A DNA stretch of 64,000 nt from Longimicrobium sp. (GCF_036388275.1 NZ_DASVSF010000100.1:186001-250000), one strand, 5' to 3'; positions 16,021 to 25,157 are shown, counted from the stretch's first letter. Notes: generated by a model not told the origin, from the sequence alone. Translations and numbers: made by a program.

Positions 16021-16950
16021 GCCGCGCGCGTTCCACACCGCGAGTATCTCCTCGACCAGCTCCGCGCGCGGCTGCGTGGCGTCCAGCCAGACGGCGCCCT
16101 CGGGGAGCTTGGTGCGGAACCAGGTCATCTGGCGCTTGGTGTACGCCTTGGTGTTCGCGCCCACCAGGGCCAGCGCCTCGTCCAGCGTGCGCTCGCCACG
16201 GAAATACGGGACCAGCTCGGCGTAGCCGTGGGCGTTCAGCCCCGGCGCGTTCTCGCCGTAGCGCTCGATCAGCGCGCGCACCTCGTCCAGCAGCCCCGCC
16301 TCCACCATCTGGCCGATGCGCCGGTCGATCCCCGCATGAAGCCGTTCGCGCGGCACCTGCAGCACGAACGGCAGCACGGGAACGGGCGCCTCGTCCGGCG
16401 GCGAGTGCTCGTGCCACCACGACAGCGATCGTCCCGTGAGCAGCGGCACCTCCAGCGCGCGCATCAGCCGCTGGCGCCCGCCCCAGTGCCGCAGGCGCTC
16501 GGCGGACGCGGGATCGTGCGGCTCCAGCCAGCGCAGCAGCTCGGCGTCGCTCATCCGCTCCATCAGCGTGGTGATACGGGCGCGGGCGGCCGGGTCCAGC
16601 GCCGGCTCCTGAAAGATGGGATGCGTGAGGGCGCGCAGAAAGAACCCGGTGCCGCCCACGAGCATGGGCACGCGCCCGCGGCCGCGGATCTCCTGGATTT
16701 TCTCGCGCGCATACGCGGCCCACTTGGCCGCGCTGAACCGCTCCGCCGGGCTGGCGATGTCGATGCCCCAGTGCGGAATGCCGCCCCGCTCCTCCACTGT
16801 GGGCTTCGCCGTGCCGATATCCATCCCCTGGAACACGGCCCGCGAGTCCATGGAAATGATCTCCGCATCCAGCCGCCGCGCGACGTCGATGGAGAGCGCG
16901 GTCTTCCCGGACGACGTCGGGCCGACGATGGCAAGGGCATCGGCGCTCAT
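16012..16950 (-). CDS. miaA: tRNA dimethylallyltransferase
   Basis: Adds a dimethylallyl group to A37 of tRNAs reading UNN codons. The 312-residue product has the P-loop IVGPTSSGKTALSIDVARR, the substrate block ISMDSRAVFQGMDIGTAKP, VLVGGTGFFLRAL-type segment (here VPMLVGGTGFFLRALTHPI), and the late NTKAYTKRQMTWFR. The ATG at 16950 is taken because upstream codons are repeat DNA. Its 3' end runs into an inverted repeat. Confidence 0.95.
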   Translation of the reverse strand: MSADALAIVGPTSSGKTALSIDVARRLDAEIISMDSRAVFQGMDIGTAKPTVEERGGIPHWGIDIASPAERFSAAKWAAYAREKIQEIRGRGRVPMLVGGTGFFLRALTHPIFQEPALDPAARARITTLMERMSDAELLRWLEPHDPASAERLRHWGGRQRLMRALEVPLLTGRSLSWWHEHSPPDEAPVPVLPFVLQVPRERLHAGIDRRIGQMVEAGLLDEVRALIERYGENAPGLNAHGYAELVPYFRGERTLDEALALVGANTKAYTKRQMTWFRTKLPEGAVWLDATQPRAELVEEILAVWNARGST

Positions 16951-17104
16951 CCGGGGATGCCCCTCCCCCGGCCACTCCCCGCACAAACTACGTGCGGAGA
17001 GGGGAGCACACCGGCGCGTGGAGACCACTCGTTGTCATTCAGAGGCCCGAGCGCACCGCACCGGCCCGCAGGGTTCACACGGGCGCGGAGGGCACCCGGG
17101 ACGT

Positions 17105-17594
17105 TGTCATCCAGAGGCCCGAGCGCACCGAACCGGCCCGCAGTGCAGACCATGCGGGCCGCGGGATCTAGCTGAGGGCGCTTCTCAACCCGGGCGCGGC
17201 AGCGGCACGGAAGCCGAGGCCTCGTCCTCTGCTGAGGAGTGAGCCTCAATCTGTGCTGGGGAGTGGGCCGCGGCCCGTGGTGGGGGGTGTTCCTCAGGCC
17301 TGCTGGGGCGAATGAATTCGCGGCAACAACGGCCCGAAGTCCGCCTTCGCGGACTGAGTCGCACCGGCCGCGCTGATACGCGTCCCAATCCAGTCGAATG
17401 TGCCGGGCCAGCCGAGCGCACTCGAATTCTCCCCTCTCCCGCTTGCGGGAGAGGGGCCGGGGGAGAGGGCAGCCGGGGACTGCGCCGGCCTCTCCGAACC
17501 GCACCACACCTCGCCAAGGCCACCCGCCCGAGCGCCGGGCTGTCGTGACGCGCCGGACTGGCTCCCTTCCCCCGCGCAGTTTGCGGGGGAAGGG
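17105..17594. repeat. direct duplication, copy 1
   Basis: Contains in order a family D unit (from gtcatccagaggcccgagcg), a family F segment (tgaattcgcggcaacaacgg near 17311), a family B palindrome with 12-bp arms CCCCTCTCCCGC (17431-17456) and a family A palindrome (17564-17594). The same elements recur in the same order about 600 bases downstream. Confidence 0.8.
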
Positions 17595-17707
17595 CCGGGG
17601 ATGGGGGGCACCGCGGGATGCGCCCGGGCCAGGGTTCGCGCGCTCGACGGTTCCCGGTGCTGCATTGGCCCAGAGGAACGAGCGGGTGTGGAGGACCCGC
17701 CGGAGGT

Positions 17708-18173
17708 TGTCATCCAGAGGCCCGAGCGCACCGAATCGGCCCGCAGTACATACCACGCGGGCCGTGGGATCTAGCCGAGGGTGCCTCTCAACCTGGGCGC
17801 GGCAGCGGCACGGAAGCCGAGGCCTCGGACCGTGCTGGGGGGTGTGCCGAGGCCCGTGGTAAAGGGTGTGCCGCTGCCCCGCTGGGGCGAATGAATTCGC
17901 GGCAACAACGGCCCGAAGTCCGCCTTCGCGGACTGAGTCGCACCGGCCGCGCGGATACGCGTCCCCCTCCAGTCGAGTGCGCCGGTCCGGCCGAGAGCAC
18001 TCGAATTCTCCCCTCTCCCGCTTGCGGGAGAGGGGCCGGGGGAGAGGGCAGCCGGGGACTGCGCCGGCCTCTCCGAACCACACCACACCTCGCCAGGGCA
18101 ACCCGCCCGAGCGCCGAGCTATCGTGACGCGCCGGACTAGCTCCCTTCCCCCGCGCAGTTTGCGGGGGAAGGG
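17708..18173. repeat. direct duplication, copy 2
   Basis: Same order of elements as copy 1: family D unit from 17708, family F near 17890, family B palindrome at 18010-18035, family A palindrome at 18143-18173. Scattered substitutions and one length difference in the gctgagg/gctgggg stretch show the two copies have diverged. Confidence 0.8.
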
Positions 18174-18424
18174 CTGGGGATGGGGGGCGCCGAGGATCGC
18201 ACCGGGGCCAGGGCTCGCGCCCCGACGAGCCGAGGCCCACGCATCCGTGGCGCTGTCGCGTCCAGGCTTGGAAGTGTCGCAGGCTAGATCCTTCGGCCCG
18301 CGTAGCTCGTCGGACGGGAGAGTGCGGCGCGCCTGGGCCTCAGAATGACAACTCGTGCGTGTCGGCGTGTGCCCTTCACTCCCGCACTCACGCACTGACG
18401 CACTCACGCACTTCCCGCCCGCGT

Positions 18425-20266
18425 TCATCCGCTGCGCCCGAACCGCCGGTGCAGCTCGGCCAGGGAGAGCTGGATCACCGTGGGCCGGCCGTGGATGTCG
18501 TGGTAGGGCAGCTCGGTCGCGAACAGGCGGTCGAAGAGCTCCGTCATCTCCTGCGCACTCAGCTTCTGCCCCGCCTTGATCGCCCCCTTGCACGCCATCG
18601 ACAGCGCGATCCGCTGGTGCTGCGTCCGCGCGCTGTCCACCAGGGGCGACCCATCCGAAAGCTCCGCGATCATCTCGCGCAGGCACCGCTCAGCATCGAA
18701 GTACGGATGCGGGTTGGGCACCGCGTGCACGATGATCGACCGCCCGCCGAACGGCTCCACCTCGAACCCCGCGCGCTCCAGCACACCGTGGATCTGCTCC
18801 ACCAGCGCGTACTCGGCGGGAGACAGGCGCAGGGTGATCGGAAACAGCAGGCGCTGGCTCTCCGCCCCCCCGTTATCGAACTGCCCCACGATCTGCTCGT
18901 ACAGCACCCGCTCGTGCGCCGAGTGCTGGTCCACCATCACGATGCCGCTACGCGTCTCCGCCAGGATGTACGTGTTGTGGATCTGCCACATGGCCGGCGC
19001 CGCGCCCGCGAACAGGTCCGCGGGCAGAGCGCGCTCCGGGCCGGCGTCCTTCGAGGCGGGATCCGAGCCGCCGCCGGTGACGAACAGCGTCATCTGCGGC
19101 TCGGCACGGGGCTCGGCGGGCGCCGCGGCCTCGGGGAGCGAGGGGGCCGCGGGAACGTGCGGGGACGGCTCGGAACCGTAGCCGTGCGACGGCACCTCGC
19201 GCGCCGTCATCACGCCGTAGCCGGCGGGAACGATAGGGTACGCCGCTGGCTGCCGCAGGCCGATGCTGGGCGTGCTTTCCAGGCCGGCGAGGGCCGCGCG
19301 GACGCCGTCCTCGATCAGCCGCTCGATGCCGATCTTGTCGCGGAAACGCACCTCGGCCTTGGCGGGGTGCACGTTGACGTCTACCTCACCGTCCGGCACC
19401 TCCAGGAACAGGAACAGGTGGGGATGCACGCCGGGCGAGATCGTCGTTTTGTACGCCCGGTCGGCCGCGCGCACCAGGTTGCGGTCGCCGAACGGGCGCC
19501 CGTTGACGAACAGGTACGTCCGCCGCCCTCCGGACCGCGCCGCGTTGGGACGCTGGATCATCCCCGAAAGGGCGCCCGCGCTCAGCCGGTGGGTGATGGG
19601 AAGAAGCTCGGCCGCCGCCTCGTTCCCCCACAGCGCCGCGATCCGCTCGCCGACGCCGGTGGCGATGGGGAGCGTCAGCAGGTCCTTGGGGCCGGAATCG
19701 AAGGTGAAGCCGATGCCCGGCGTCGCCAGCGCGGCCGTGGTGACGACCTCGCCTATGGCGCGGTTTTCGGCGGCCGTGGAGCGCAGGAACTTGGCGCGCG
19801 CGGGGACGTTGAAGAACAGGCTGCGCACCGACACCGTCGTTCCCACGCGCCGCGCGCAGTCTTCCACGGCGGCCATCTGCCCGCCCGTGACGACGACCCG
19901 CGTGCCGTGCCCCTCGCGCTCCGCCGTTTCCAGCACCATGCGGCTGACGGAGGCGATGGAGGGAAGCGCCTCGCCGCGGAAGCCCAAGGTGCGAATGGCC
20001 GCCAGGTCGTGCTCCGAGCGGATCTTGCTCGTGGCGTGGCGGTCCATGGCCAGCAACGCGTCCTCGCGGCCCATCCCGTGCCCGTCGTCAGCCACGCGGA
20101 TTTCGGTCTTGCCGCCGTTGCGCACGGTGACGTCCACCCGCGATGCACCCGCATCCAGGGCGTTCTCCAGGAGCTCCTTGACCACCGATGCCGGTCGCTC
20201 GACGACTTCGCCGGCCGCGATCTGGTTGGCGAGCTTTTCGGGAAGAACCTGGATCCTGCGGGGCAT
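18425..20266 (-). CDS. mutL: DNA mismatch repair protein MutL (endonuclease type)
   Basis: Links mismatch recognition by MutS to strand removal. The 613-residue protein has the GHKL ATPase motifs KELLENALDAGASRVDV, RVADDGHGMG and TLGFRGEALPSIASVSR, the transducer region YLFVNGRPFGDRNLV, and VDVNVHPAKAEVRF. After a proline/alanine linker, the C-terminal dimer domain carries the metal-binding DQHSAHERVLYEQI (DQHAx2Ex4E-type), SMACKGAIKAGQKLS and HDIHGRPTVIQL. It is therefore the latent-nickase form found in bacteria without MutH. It lies upstream of miaA on the same strand, separated by the repeat array. Confidence 0.96.
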   Translation of the reverse strand: MPRRIQVLPEKLANQIAAGEVVERPASVVKELLENALDAGASRVDVTVRNGGKTEIRVADDGHGMGREDALLAMDRHATSKIRSEHDLAAIRTLGFRGEALPSIASVSRMVLETAEREGHGTRVVVTGGQMAAVEDCARRVGTTVSVRSLFFNVPARAKFLRSTAAENRAIGEVVTTAALATPGIGFTFDSGPKDLLTLPIATGVGERIAALWGNEAAAELLPITHRLSAGALSGMIQRPNAARSGGRRTYLFVNGRPFGDRNLVRAADRAYKTTISPGVHPHLFLFLEVPDGEVDVNVHPAKAEVRFRDKIGIERLIEDGVRAALAGLESTPSIGLRQPAAYPIVPAGYGVMTAREVPSHGYGSEPSPHVPAAPSLPEAAAPAEPRAEPQMTLFVTGGGSDPASKDAGPERALPADLFAGAAPAMWQIHNTYILAETRSGIVMVDQHSAHERVLYEQIVGQFDNGGAESQRLLFPITLRLSPAEYALVEQIHGVLERAGFEVEPFGGRSIIVHAVPNPHPYFDAERCLREMIAELSDGSPLVDSARTQHQRIALSMACKGAIKAGQKLSAQEMTELFDRLFATELPYHDIHGRPTVIQLSLAELHRRFGRSG

Positions 20267-20734
20267 GCTGGGTCGTGTTGGCGCGGGCGTGCTTTCGGCT
20301 GAACTTCGGGTGGTAGTCTACCGCGCCAGACGGGCCGGAGTCAACCGTTGACACACGTGCGGGAAGCGGTCAGGACGGTGGGGGCGGATCAGGAAGAATC
20401 GGGTCGCGTTTGGCAGGTGCGCGGCCCCGGATGTCATCCCGACGGAGCGGCCACACCGCCCCAGCCCCCACGACGCAGCCCGCAGCGACCGAGGGATCCG
20501 CCACACACTCCGGTGGGGCGCGACGACGGCGGACTGAGGCGCTCCGCTGTTCCAAGCGCGCGGCGCGCGAACGACAGCCAGCCATGATGCGCCTGCAACT
20601 CCGGAGCGGGGTCGCCGGCTGTGTGGCGGATCCCTCAGTCGCTACCGTCCGTGGTGTGCGGGCAAGTTCTGCGTGGCCGCTTCTTCGGGATGACAGGTTG
20701 GTTTCGGCAGGTGCGGCGCGCGTGCGGGTGGGGC
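20267..20734. repeat. intergenic region with an inverted repeat pair
   Basis: Two related units in opposite orientation lie at about 20430-20520 and 20615-20700. Their shared core is GAGGGATCCGCCACACA at 20491-20507 and its exact complement at 20620-20636. The outer parts (gtcatcccgacggagcggcc and its mirror ggccgcttcttcgggatgac) also match. No gene is seen. Confidence 0.75.
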
Positions 20735-21499
20735 CTATTGCAGGCCGTAAAACCGGCGCGCGTTCTCCACCGTTCGAGCGGCGAACTCGGCGGGGTCTTC
20801 GCCGCGGAGTTCGGCGCAGCGGGCCGCCGTGTGGGGAACGAACGCGGGCTGGTTCTGCTTTCCCCGATGCGGGACGGGCGCCAGGTACGGCGTATCCGTC
20901 TCCACGAGGATGCGATCCGAGGGCACCATGCGGACGAAGTCGGCGCCTTCGTACTTCTTGAAGGTTACCATCCCCGAAAACGACGCGTACCAGCCCATCG
21001 CCAAGGCCTCCTCCAGCAGTGCGCGTCCGCTGGAAAAGGAGTGGAGCACGCCCACGGTCCCCTGCCCCGCCTCACGCAGCAAGGCGCGCATGTCGTCGTC
21101 CGCCTCGCGCGAGTGCACGATGGTCGGCTTTCCCGTTTCGCGCGACAGCTCCAGGTGCCGCGTGAACGAGGCCCGCTGCACGTCGCGCGGCGAAAAGTCG
21201 TAGTGGTAGTCCAGCCCCGTCTCGCCGACCGCCACCACGCGAGCGTCGTCCAGCAGCAGCCGGATGTGCCGGATCACTTCCTCGTCGTACTCCGCGGCCC
21301 GGTGCGGATGGATGCCGGCCGTGGCGTACACCCCCGGGAACCGCGCCGCCAGCTGGATGCACGTCCGCGCATCGTCGGCCCCCGTCGCGACGCTCACGAT
21401 CGTAGTCACCCCCGCCTCACGTGCCCGGGCGACGACGCCCTCGACATCGGGAAAGACCTTGTCGTCTGCGAGGTGCGCGTGTGAATCCGTGAACTGCAT
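20735..21499 (-). CDS. tatD: TatD-family metal-dependent DNase
   Basis: This 254-residue TIM-barrel hydrolase shows MQFTDSHAHLADDKVFPDV with the metal-binding HxH, YATAGIHPHRAAEYDE, the conserved Glu in VVAVGETGLDYHYDFSP, the PTIVHSREADDDM segment, LHSFSSG, and the late ILVETDTPYLAPVPHRGKQN. The ATG at 21499 gives the normal family length (about 255-265), while the frame runs upstream through repeat DNA. TatD proteins are 3'-5' nucleases or D-aminoacyl-tRNA deacylase-like enzymes acting in DNA repair and quality control. Confidence 0.93.
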   Translation of the reverse strand: MQFTDSHAHLADDKVFPDVEGVVARAREAGVTTIVSVATGADDARTCIQLAARFPGVYATAGIHPHRAAEYDEEVIRHIRLLLDDARVVAVGETGLDYHYDFSPRDVQRASFTRHLELSRETGKPTIVHSREADDDMRALLREAGQGTVGVLHSFSSGRALLEEALAMGWYASFSGMVTFKKYEGADFVRMVPSDRILVETDTPYLAPVPHRGKQNQPAFVPHTAARCAELRGEDPAEFAARTVENARRFYGLQ

Positions 21500-22022
21500 C
21501 GGGGAGTGCGTGAGTACGAATATCGAAGTGGGAAAATCAGGGCGCGCCACACACTCCAGCTTACACGAATCAAGCCAGTCCACGAAGGTGGACTTCGTGT
21601 GTTTGTTGCAGCGACTTCAGTCGCCCGACCGCGGCCGAGGCCTCGGTCTCCGTGACCGCTGCCGCGCCCAAGCTTGTACATGTCCGCCGCTAGATCCTTC
21701 GGCCCGCGAGGTTCGGCGTGCGGGCGAGTACGGCACGCTTGGGTCAGGATGACAACTGCGGTGGTGCGCGAACGAGTTGGATGCGCCACCAAGCCCTGAA
21801 GTGTCCCCCCTCTCTCACGCTGTTTGTGGGAGAGGGGGGACGAGCCTAAGCGAGGACGGGTGAGGGCCCCACGGCAGCCGAGGCCTCGGTCTCCTTGACC
21901 GCTGCCGCGCCCAGGCTTGTACCCGTCCGCGGCTAGATCCTTCGGCCCGCGACGCAGGTGCTGCGGGCCGGCACGGTGCGCCTGGGCCTCAGGATGACAG
22001 GCTGTCGTGACGTGCCTCCGGA
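21500..22022. repeat. intergenic repeat block between tatD and maf
   Basis: Starts with a short gtgcgtgagta unit (21503), then a reversed family F segment (about 21585-21650, cttcgtgtgtttgttgcagcg...), and two reversed family D units ending in ggatgaca (about 21680-21755 and 21925-22005), each with ctagatccttcggcccgcg. A ctctctcacgctgtttgtgggagag palindrome lies near 21810. No gene is seen. Confidence 0.75.
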
Positions 22023-22643
22023 TCAGCTCTTGACCAAGGTGCCGAACGCGTAGCGCCACCCGAAGCGCTCGATCAGCTCGAGCATCAGCACCACCGGCAG
22101 GCCCATGACCGCGAAGTAGTCGCCATCGATCGACTCCACGACCGCCGAGCCGAATCCCTGAATGCCGTACGCGCCGGCCTTGTCCATCGGCTCGCCCGTG
22201 ACCACGTACTCCATCCACGTGCGCTCGTCCAGGTCGCGGAAGCGCACCCTTACACGCGCCAGCCCCGTTTCCACGCGGGTGCCGTGCGCGATGGCTACGC
22301 CGGTGCACACCTCGTGCTCCCGGCCGGAAAGGCGCGTCAACATCTCCACCGCGTGCTCCTGGTCGCGCGGCTTGCCCAGCACCTCGCCGTCGATCACCAC
22401 GATGGTATCGGAGCCGATCACGATGGCCTCCGGACGCTGCGCCGCGATCTTCTGCGCCTTTTCGCGCGAAAGCCGCTCCGCGTGCTGCGGCGGCGTTTCG
22501 CCCGACAGGTAGCTCTCGTCGATGTCGGCCGGGAGCGTTTCGAAGGGCAGCGCCAGGCGACCCAGCAGCTCGGCGCGGCGGGGCGACTGCGAGGCCAGCA
22601 CCAGCGGCGGCGGCGTGGGCGAATCGATCGGTTCGATGTACAT
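22023..22643 (-). CDS. maf: Maf-like nucleotide pyrophosphatase
   Basis: Hydrolyses non-canonical or excess nucleoside triphosphates to monophosphates. The 206-residue protein shows VLASQSPRRAELLGRLAL, IDESYLSGETPPQHAERLSR, the catalytic VIGSDTIVVIDGEVLGKP, REHEVCTGVAIA, and YVVTGEPMDKAGAYGIQG-type C-terminal block. All match the Maf/HAM1-like fold. The next gene upstream on this strand ends 12 bases before it, so it probably closes a small operon with dtd. Confidence 0.94.
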   Translation of the reverse strand: MYIEPIDSPTPPPLVLASQSPRRAELLGRLALPFETLPADIDESYLSGETPPQHAERLSREKAQKIAAQRPEAIVIGSDTIVVIDGEVLGKPRDQEHAVEMLTRLSGREHEVCTGVAIAHGTRVETGLARVRVRFRDLDERTWMEYVVTGEPMDKAGAYGIQGFGSAVVESIDGDYFAVMGLPVVLMLELIERFGWRYAFGTLVKS

Positions 22644-22655
22644 CAGGGCTCTCGT

Positions 22656-22964
22656 TCAGGTCAGGACGCGGACGAGCACGCACTGCGAATCGCCGTCGTC
22701 CAGCAGCATCTTGCCATCCGGGGTCAGGGTGATGGGCGAGCGCACCCCCGGCTGCCCTTCCAGCCACAGCCGCCCGCCGTCTTCCACGATCTGCGCGTGA
22801 AGCTCCAGCGTGGCGCCGGGATCCAGGATCATGTACAGCACCTCGCCATCGACGTCGATGATCATCGTCACGTCCCCGAACTCCGTGCGAAGAATCGGGT
22901 CGGCCGGATCGACCACCCACACGCCCACTACGTTCTGCAGCGTAACGGGGCCGAAACAGACCAT
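22656..22964 (-). CDS. hypothetical beta-rich protein
   Basis: This 102-residue frame begins MVCFGPVTLQNVVGVWVVDP two bases after the dtd stop. It has an alternating hydrophobic pattern (VTMIIDVDGEVLYMILDPG, RLWLEGQPGVRSPITLTPDG) suggesting a small beta barrel. No family is recognised. Its fit between dtd and maf on the same strand, with no gaps, supports it being real. Confidence 0.65.
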   Translation of the reverse strand: MVCFGPVTLQNVVGVWVVDPADPILRTEFGDVTMIIDVDGEVLYMILDPGATLELHAQIVEDGGRLWLEGQPGVRSPITLTPDGKMLLDDGDSQCVLVRVLT

Positions 22965-22966
22965 CC

Positions 22967-23404
22967 TCAGCGCTCCAAGATCAGGGTGACGGGACCATCG
23001 TTCACCAGCTCCACCTGCATCATCGCCCCGAACTCGCCGGTCTGCACCGGGAGCCCCGTGGCCCGCAGCATCTCCAGGAACCGCTCGTACAGCGGAATGG
23101 CGATCTCCGGCCGCGCGGCCTCGACGAAGCTGGGCCGGCGCCCCTTGCGCGTGTCGCCGTACAGCGTGAACTGCGATACCACCAGCAGCCCCCCGCCCGC
23201 GTCCTGCACCGAGCGGTTCATCTTTCCCTCGTCGTCCGCGAAGATGCGCAGCCCGGCCACCTTTTCCGCCATCCACGCCAGCGCCTCGTCGCCGTCACCA
23301 TCGGTGAAGCCCACGAGCAGCAGCAGGCCGGGGCCGATCTCACCCGTCACGCGCTCGCCGACGGTGACGCGCGCGCGGGCTACTCGCTGCAGGACGATGC
23401 GCAT
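22967..23404 (-). CDS. dtd: D-aminoacyl-tRNA deacylase
   Basis: Removes D-amino acids, and glycine mischarged on tRNA-Ala, from tRNAs. The 145-residue protein is standard length and contains MRIVLQRVARARVTVGERV, GLLLLVGFTDGD, VSQFTLYGDTRKGRRPSF with the catalytic segment, and the cross-subunit Gly-Pro motif in VNDGPVTLILE. One base separates it from the methyltransferase gene upstream. Confidence 0.96.
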   Translation of the reverse strand: MRIVLQRVARARVTVGERVTGEIGPGLLLLVGFTDGDGDEALAWMAEKVAGLRIFADDEGKMNRSVQDAGGGLLVVSQFTLYGDTRKGRRPSFVEAARPEIAIPLYERFLEMLRATGLPVQTGEFGAMMQVELVNDGPVTLILER

Positions 23405-23405
23405 G

Positions 23406-24227
23406 TCAGTGGCGAATGGCGAGCACTTCCAGCATGGGCGGCGTGGCGAAGAACCCGCCGGGATGCGCCTCGGCGGCCCGCCACGCGGCGTCGAACGCCA
23501 GCCGCTCGTCCTCCGTCATCGCTCCGGAGGCGACCAGCGCCGGCAGGTAGTTGTCGAAGAACGTCCGCGGCCAGCGCCACAGGACATCGCCCGGCCGGGC
23601 CACGCGGTGCACGGGGGTGATGGAAAGCACCTCCAGCCCCGCATCGGCCATCATGGCCGGCAGCCGTGCGCCTACGGCCGGATCTCCCCCGCTTTCCCGC
23701 CACTGCGCAATCACGATGTCGATGCCGCGGCGGAATGCGGGATGCTCGGGAACGAGCTGCAGCCCCTCGTAGTGCGAGTAGTCGTGGATCACCATCCGCC
23801 CGCCCGGCTTCAGCGCACGAGCCGCGCCACGAATGGCCTCTTCAGGGCGCCTAAGGTAGGTGAGTACCCAGCGCGAGTAGACGCCGTCGAACTCCCCCGC
23901 CGCAAGCTCCAGCGATTCCGCGTCCTGCACGTGGGCCACCACGTTCCCCAGCCCGCGCGCAGCGGCCTGCGCCCGCGTGTGCGCCACGAAGCGCGGCGAG
24001 ACGTCCACCCCCGTCACGCTCCCGCCCTGGCCGACGAGCAGGGCCAGGTCGCAGGTGGTGTAGCCGGGCCCGCAGCCCAGGTCCAGCACGTGGCTTCCGG
24101 CGCCGAACCCGGCTCGATGCCACGCCGCCGCCGCCTCGCGGATCCACACCTGGTGCTGAAAACCCAGCCGACGCAGCTCGTCATCGTGGGTGCCGAACAG
24201 GTATTCGTTTTCTTCAGGCATCTGCAT
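23406..24227 (-). CDS. SAM-dependent methyltransferase
   Basis: This protein of about 273 residues has a class I methyltransferase core: motif I HVLDLGCGPGYTTCDLALL, the acidic motif II end GVDVSPRFVAHT, and the post-motif FDGVYSRWVLTYLRRPEEAI and ALKPGGRMVIHDYSHYEG. Its overall make-up resembles the UbiE/COQ5-like group, with a C-terminal helical part (FFDNYLPALVASGAMTED). Either ATG at 24227 or 24221 could be the start. Substrate unknown. Confidence 0.87.
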   Translation of the reverse strand: MQMPEENEYLFGTHDDELRRLGFQHQVWIREAAAAWHRAGFGAGSHVLDLGCGPGYTTCDLALLVGQGGSVTGVDVSPRFVAHTRAQAAARGLGNVVAHVQDAESLELAAGEFDGVYSRWVLTYLRRPEEAIRGAARALKPGGRMVIHDYSHYEGLQLVPEHPAFRRGIDIVIAQWRESGGDPAVGARLPAMMADAGLEVLSITPVHRVARPGDVLWRWPRTFFDNYLPALVASGAMTEDERLAFDAAWRAAEAHPGGFFATPPMLEVLAIRH

Positions 24228-24355
24228 CGGGGGTGCGTGGGCGCCAACATAAGCGGCGGGCGGCCTGTCTGCGAGGGGAACATTTGACGCCCGACGTTCA
24301 CCCCAGAGATGCGGAAATCGCAGACACACGACCCGCCACGATTCTCATAAAAAAA

Positions 24356-24793
24356 TTAGGACAGGTCCATGCCGAGCTGCGCATCCGCGTGCGGCGCGGC
24401 GTCGGGCGAGGCGGGGGCGGCGGCGTCCTGCTCCCGGATCCACCGCTCGATGACGGCGACGACGTGCGCTCGCTCGGAATCCGCCAGCTCCCGCCCTTTT
24501 GGAATGCGGTGCCACTTGGCCAGGCAGCCGCGGCAGCAGGTGGCGGTGGCATGCTGGGCGACGAACACCGGGTGCCCGCGCATGGGCGTCTGCTTGCCGT
24601 CGTTCAGCGGCTCGGCGGGGGCCAGGCGGGCCGCGATCATCTCGTCTGCGTGGCGCAGCACGGTGTCCATCCCCTTGCCCCGCAGGTACGCCAGGTCCGC
24701 TCCGCGCAGCCGGAAGCGGCGGCGGAAGGCGGAGCGGCCGAGCGCCTGGAAGAGCGCGTCCAGCGGATCGGGGGAAGGGTGGGCCATGTGCAA
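24356..24793 (-). CDS. DUF4186 family protein
   Basis: This 145-residue protein matches the DUF4186 pattern closely: GRSAFRRRFRLRGADLAYL, the highly conserved NDGKQTPMRGHPVFVAQHAT, then TCCRGCLAKWHRIPKG with a Cys-Cys-x2-Cys cluster and His, likely metal binding. Function unknown in the family. The stop is followed by a run of seven thymines on the coding strand. ATG 24793 or 24787 could be used. Confidence 0.82.
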   Translation of the reverse strand: MHMAHPSPDPLDALFQALGRSAFRRRFRLRGADLAYLRGKGMDTVLRHADEMIAARLAPAEPLNDGKQTPMRGHPVFVAQHATATCCRGCLAKWHRIPKGRELADSERAHVVAVIERWIREQDAAAPASPDAAPHADAQLGMDLS

Positions 24794-24915
24794 CGGTAGA
24801 CGGGCGGCGAAACGATGGTGGAAAGGTGGATCACGCCCTCGCGTGACGGCGCGCGGCGGTGTATCGTCCTGTCTTGCGACACGCCACCAACGACACTCGC
24901 CCCAGACACAGCCGA

Positions 24916-25095
24916 ATGGCCTCCGCGAACGACGCCGGGCAGCAGCCCGCGAGAAGCAACAACCTGTCCAAGGCAGCCGCGGTGCTGGGCGCCGCCGGCC
25001 TCCTCCTGTACATCATGGGAGTCAAGCGCCGCCACCGGCTGGACAACGAGCGCGAGCCCGCTGGGGGCCGCCGGTCGGAGCGCCGCGACGGCTGA
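24916..25095 (+). CDS. possible small membrane-anchored peptide
   Basis: A 59-residue frame starts MASANDAGQQPARSNNLSK, then one hydrophobic segment (AAAVLGAAGLLLYIMGV) and a highly charged tail. It has no clear ribosome site and no recognised family. A two-way terminator lies just downstream, which gives weak support. Confidence 0.35.
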   Translation: MASANDAGQQPARSNNLSKAAAVLGAAGLLLYIMGVKRRHRLDNEREPAGGRRSERRDG

Positions 25096-25118
25096 TCGAG
25101 CTTCGGCGGGGAAGAAAC

Positions 25119-25151
25119 AGGTGCCCGGCCGCCGCGTGCGCCCGGGCACCT
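25119..25151. terminator. bidirectional hairpin between convergent genes
   Basis: AGGTGCCCGG (25119-25128) pairs with CCGGGCACCT (25142-25151) around a GC-rich 13-base loop. It lies between the small peptide frame ending at 25095 and the SMP-30 gene ending at 25158 on the other strand. Confidence 0.65.
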
Positions 25152-25157
25152 CGTTGT

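Larger units (their letters stand above)
16951..18424. repeat. 1.5-kb repeat array between miaA and mutL
   Basis: No gene is credible here, although long frames stay open because of the GC content. It holds palindromes of families A, B and C, several family D units (gtcatccagaggcccgagcgcacc... ggatctag), family F segments (gaatgaattcgcggcaacaacggcccgaagtc...) and short gtgcg repeats at 18377-18415. A block of about 480 bp occurs twice in direct orientation (17105-17594 and 17708-18173). Confidence 0.85.

Noticed and set aside
16947..18686. 579-codon minus-strand open frame over the repeat array
   Set aside because: Its translation repeats the palindromes and has no domain content; it is open only because stop codons are rare at this GC content.
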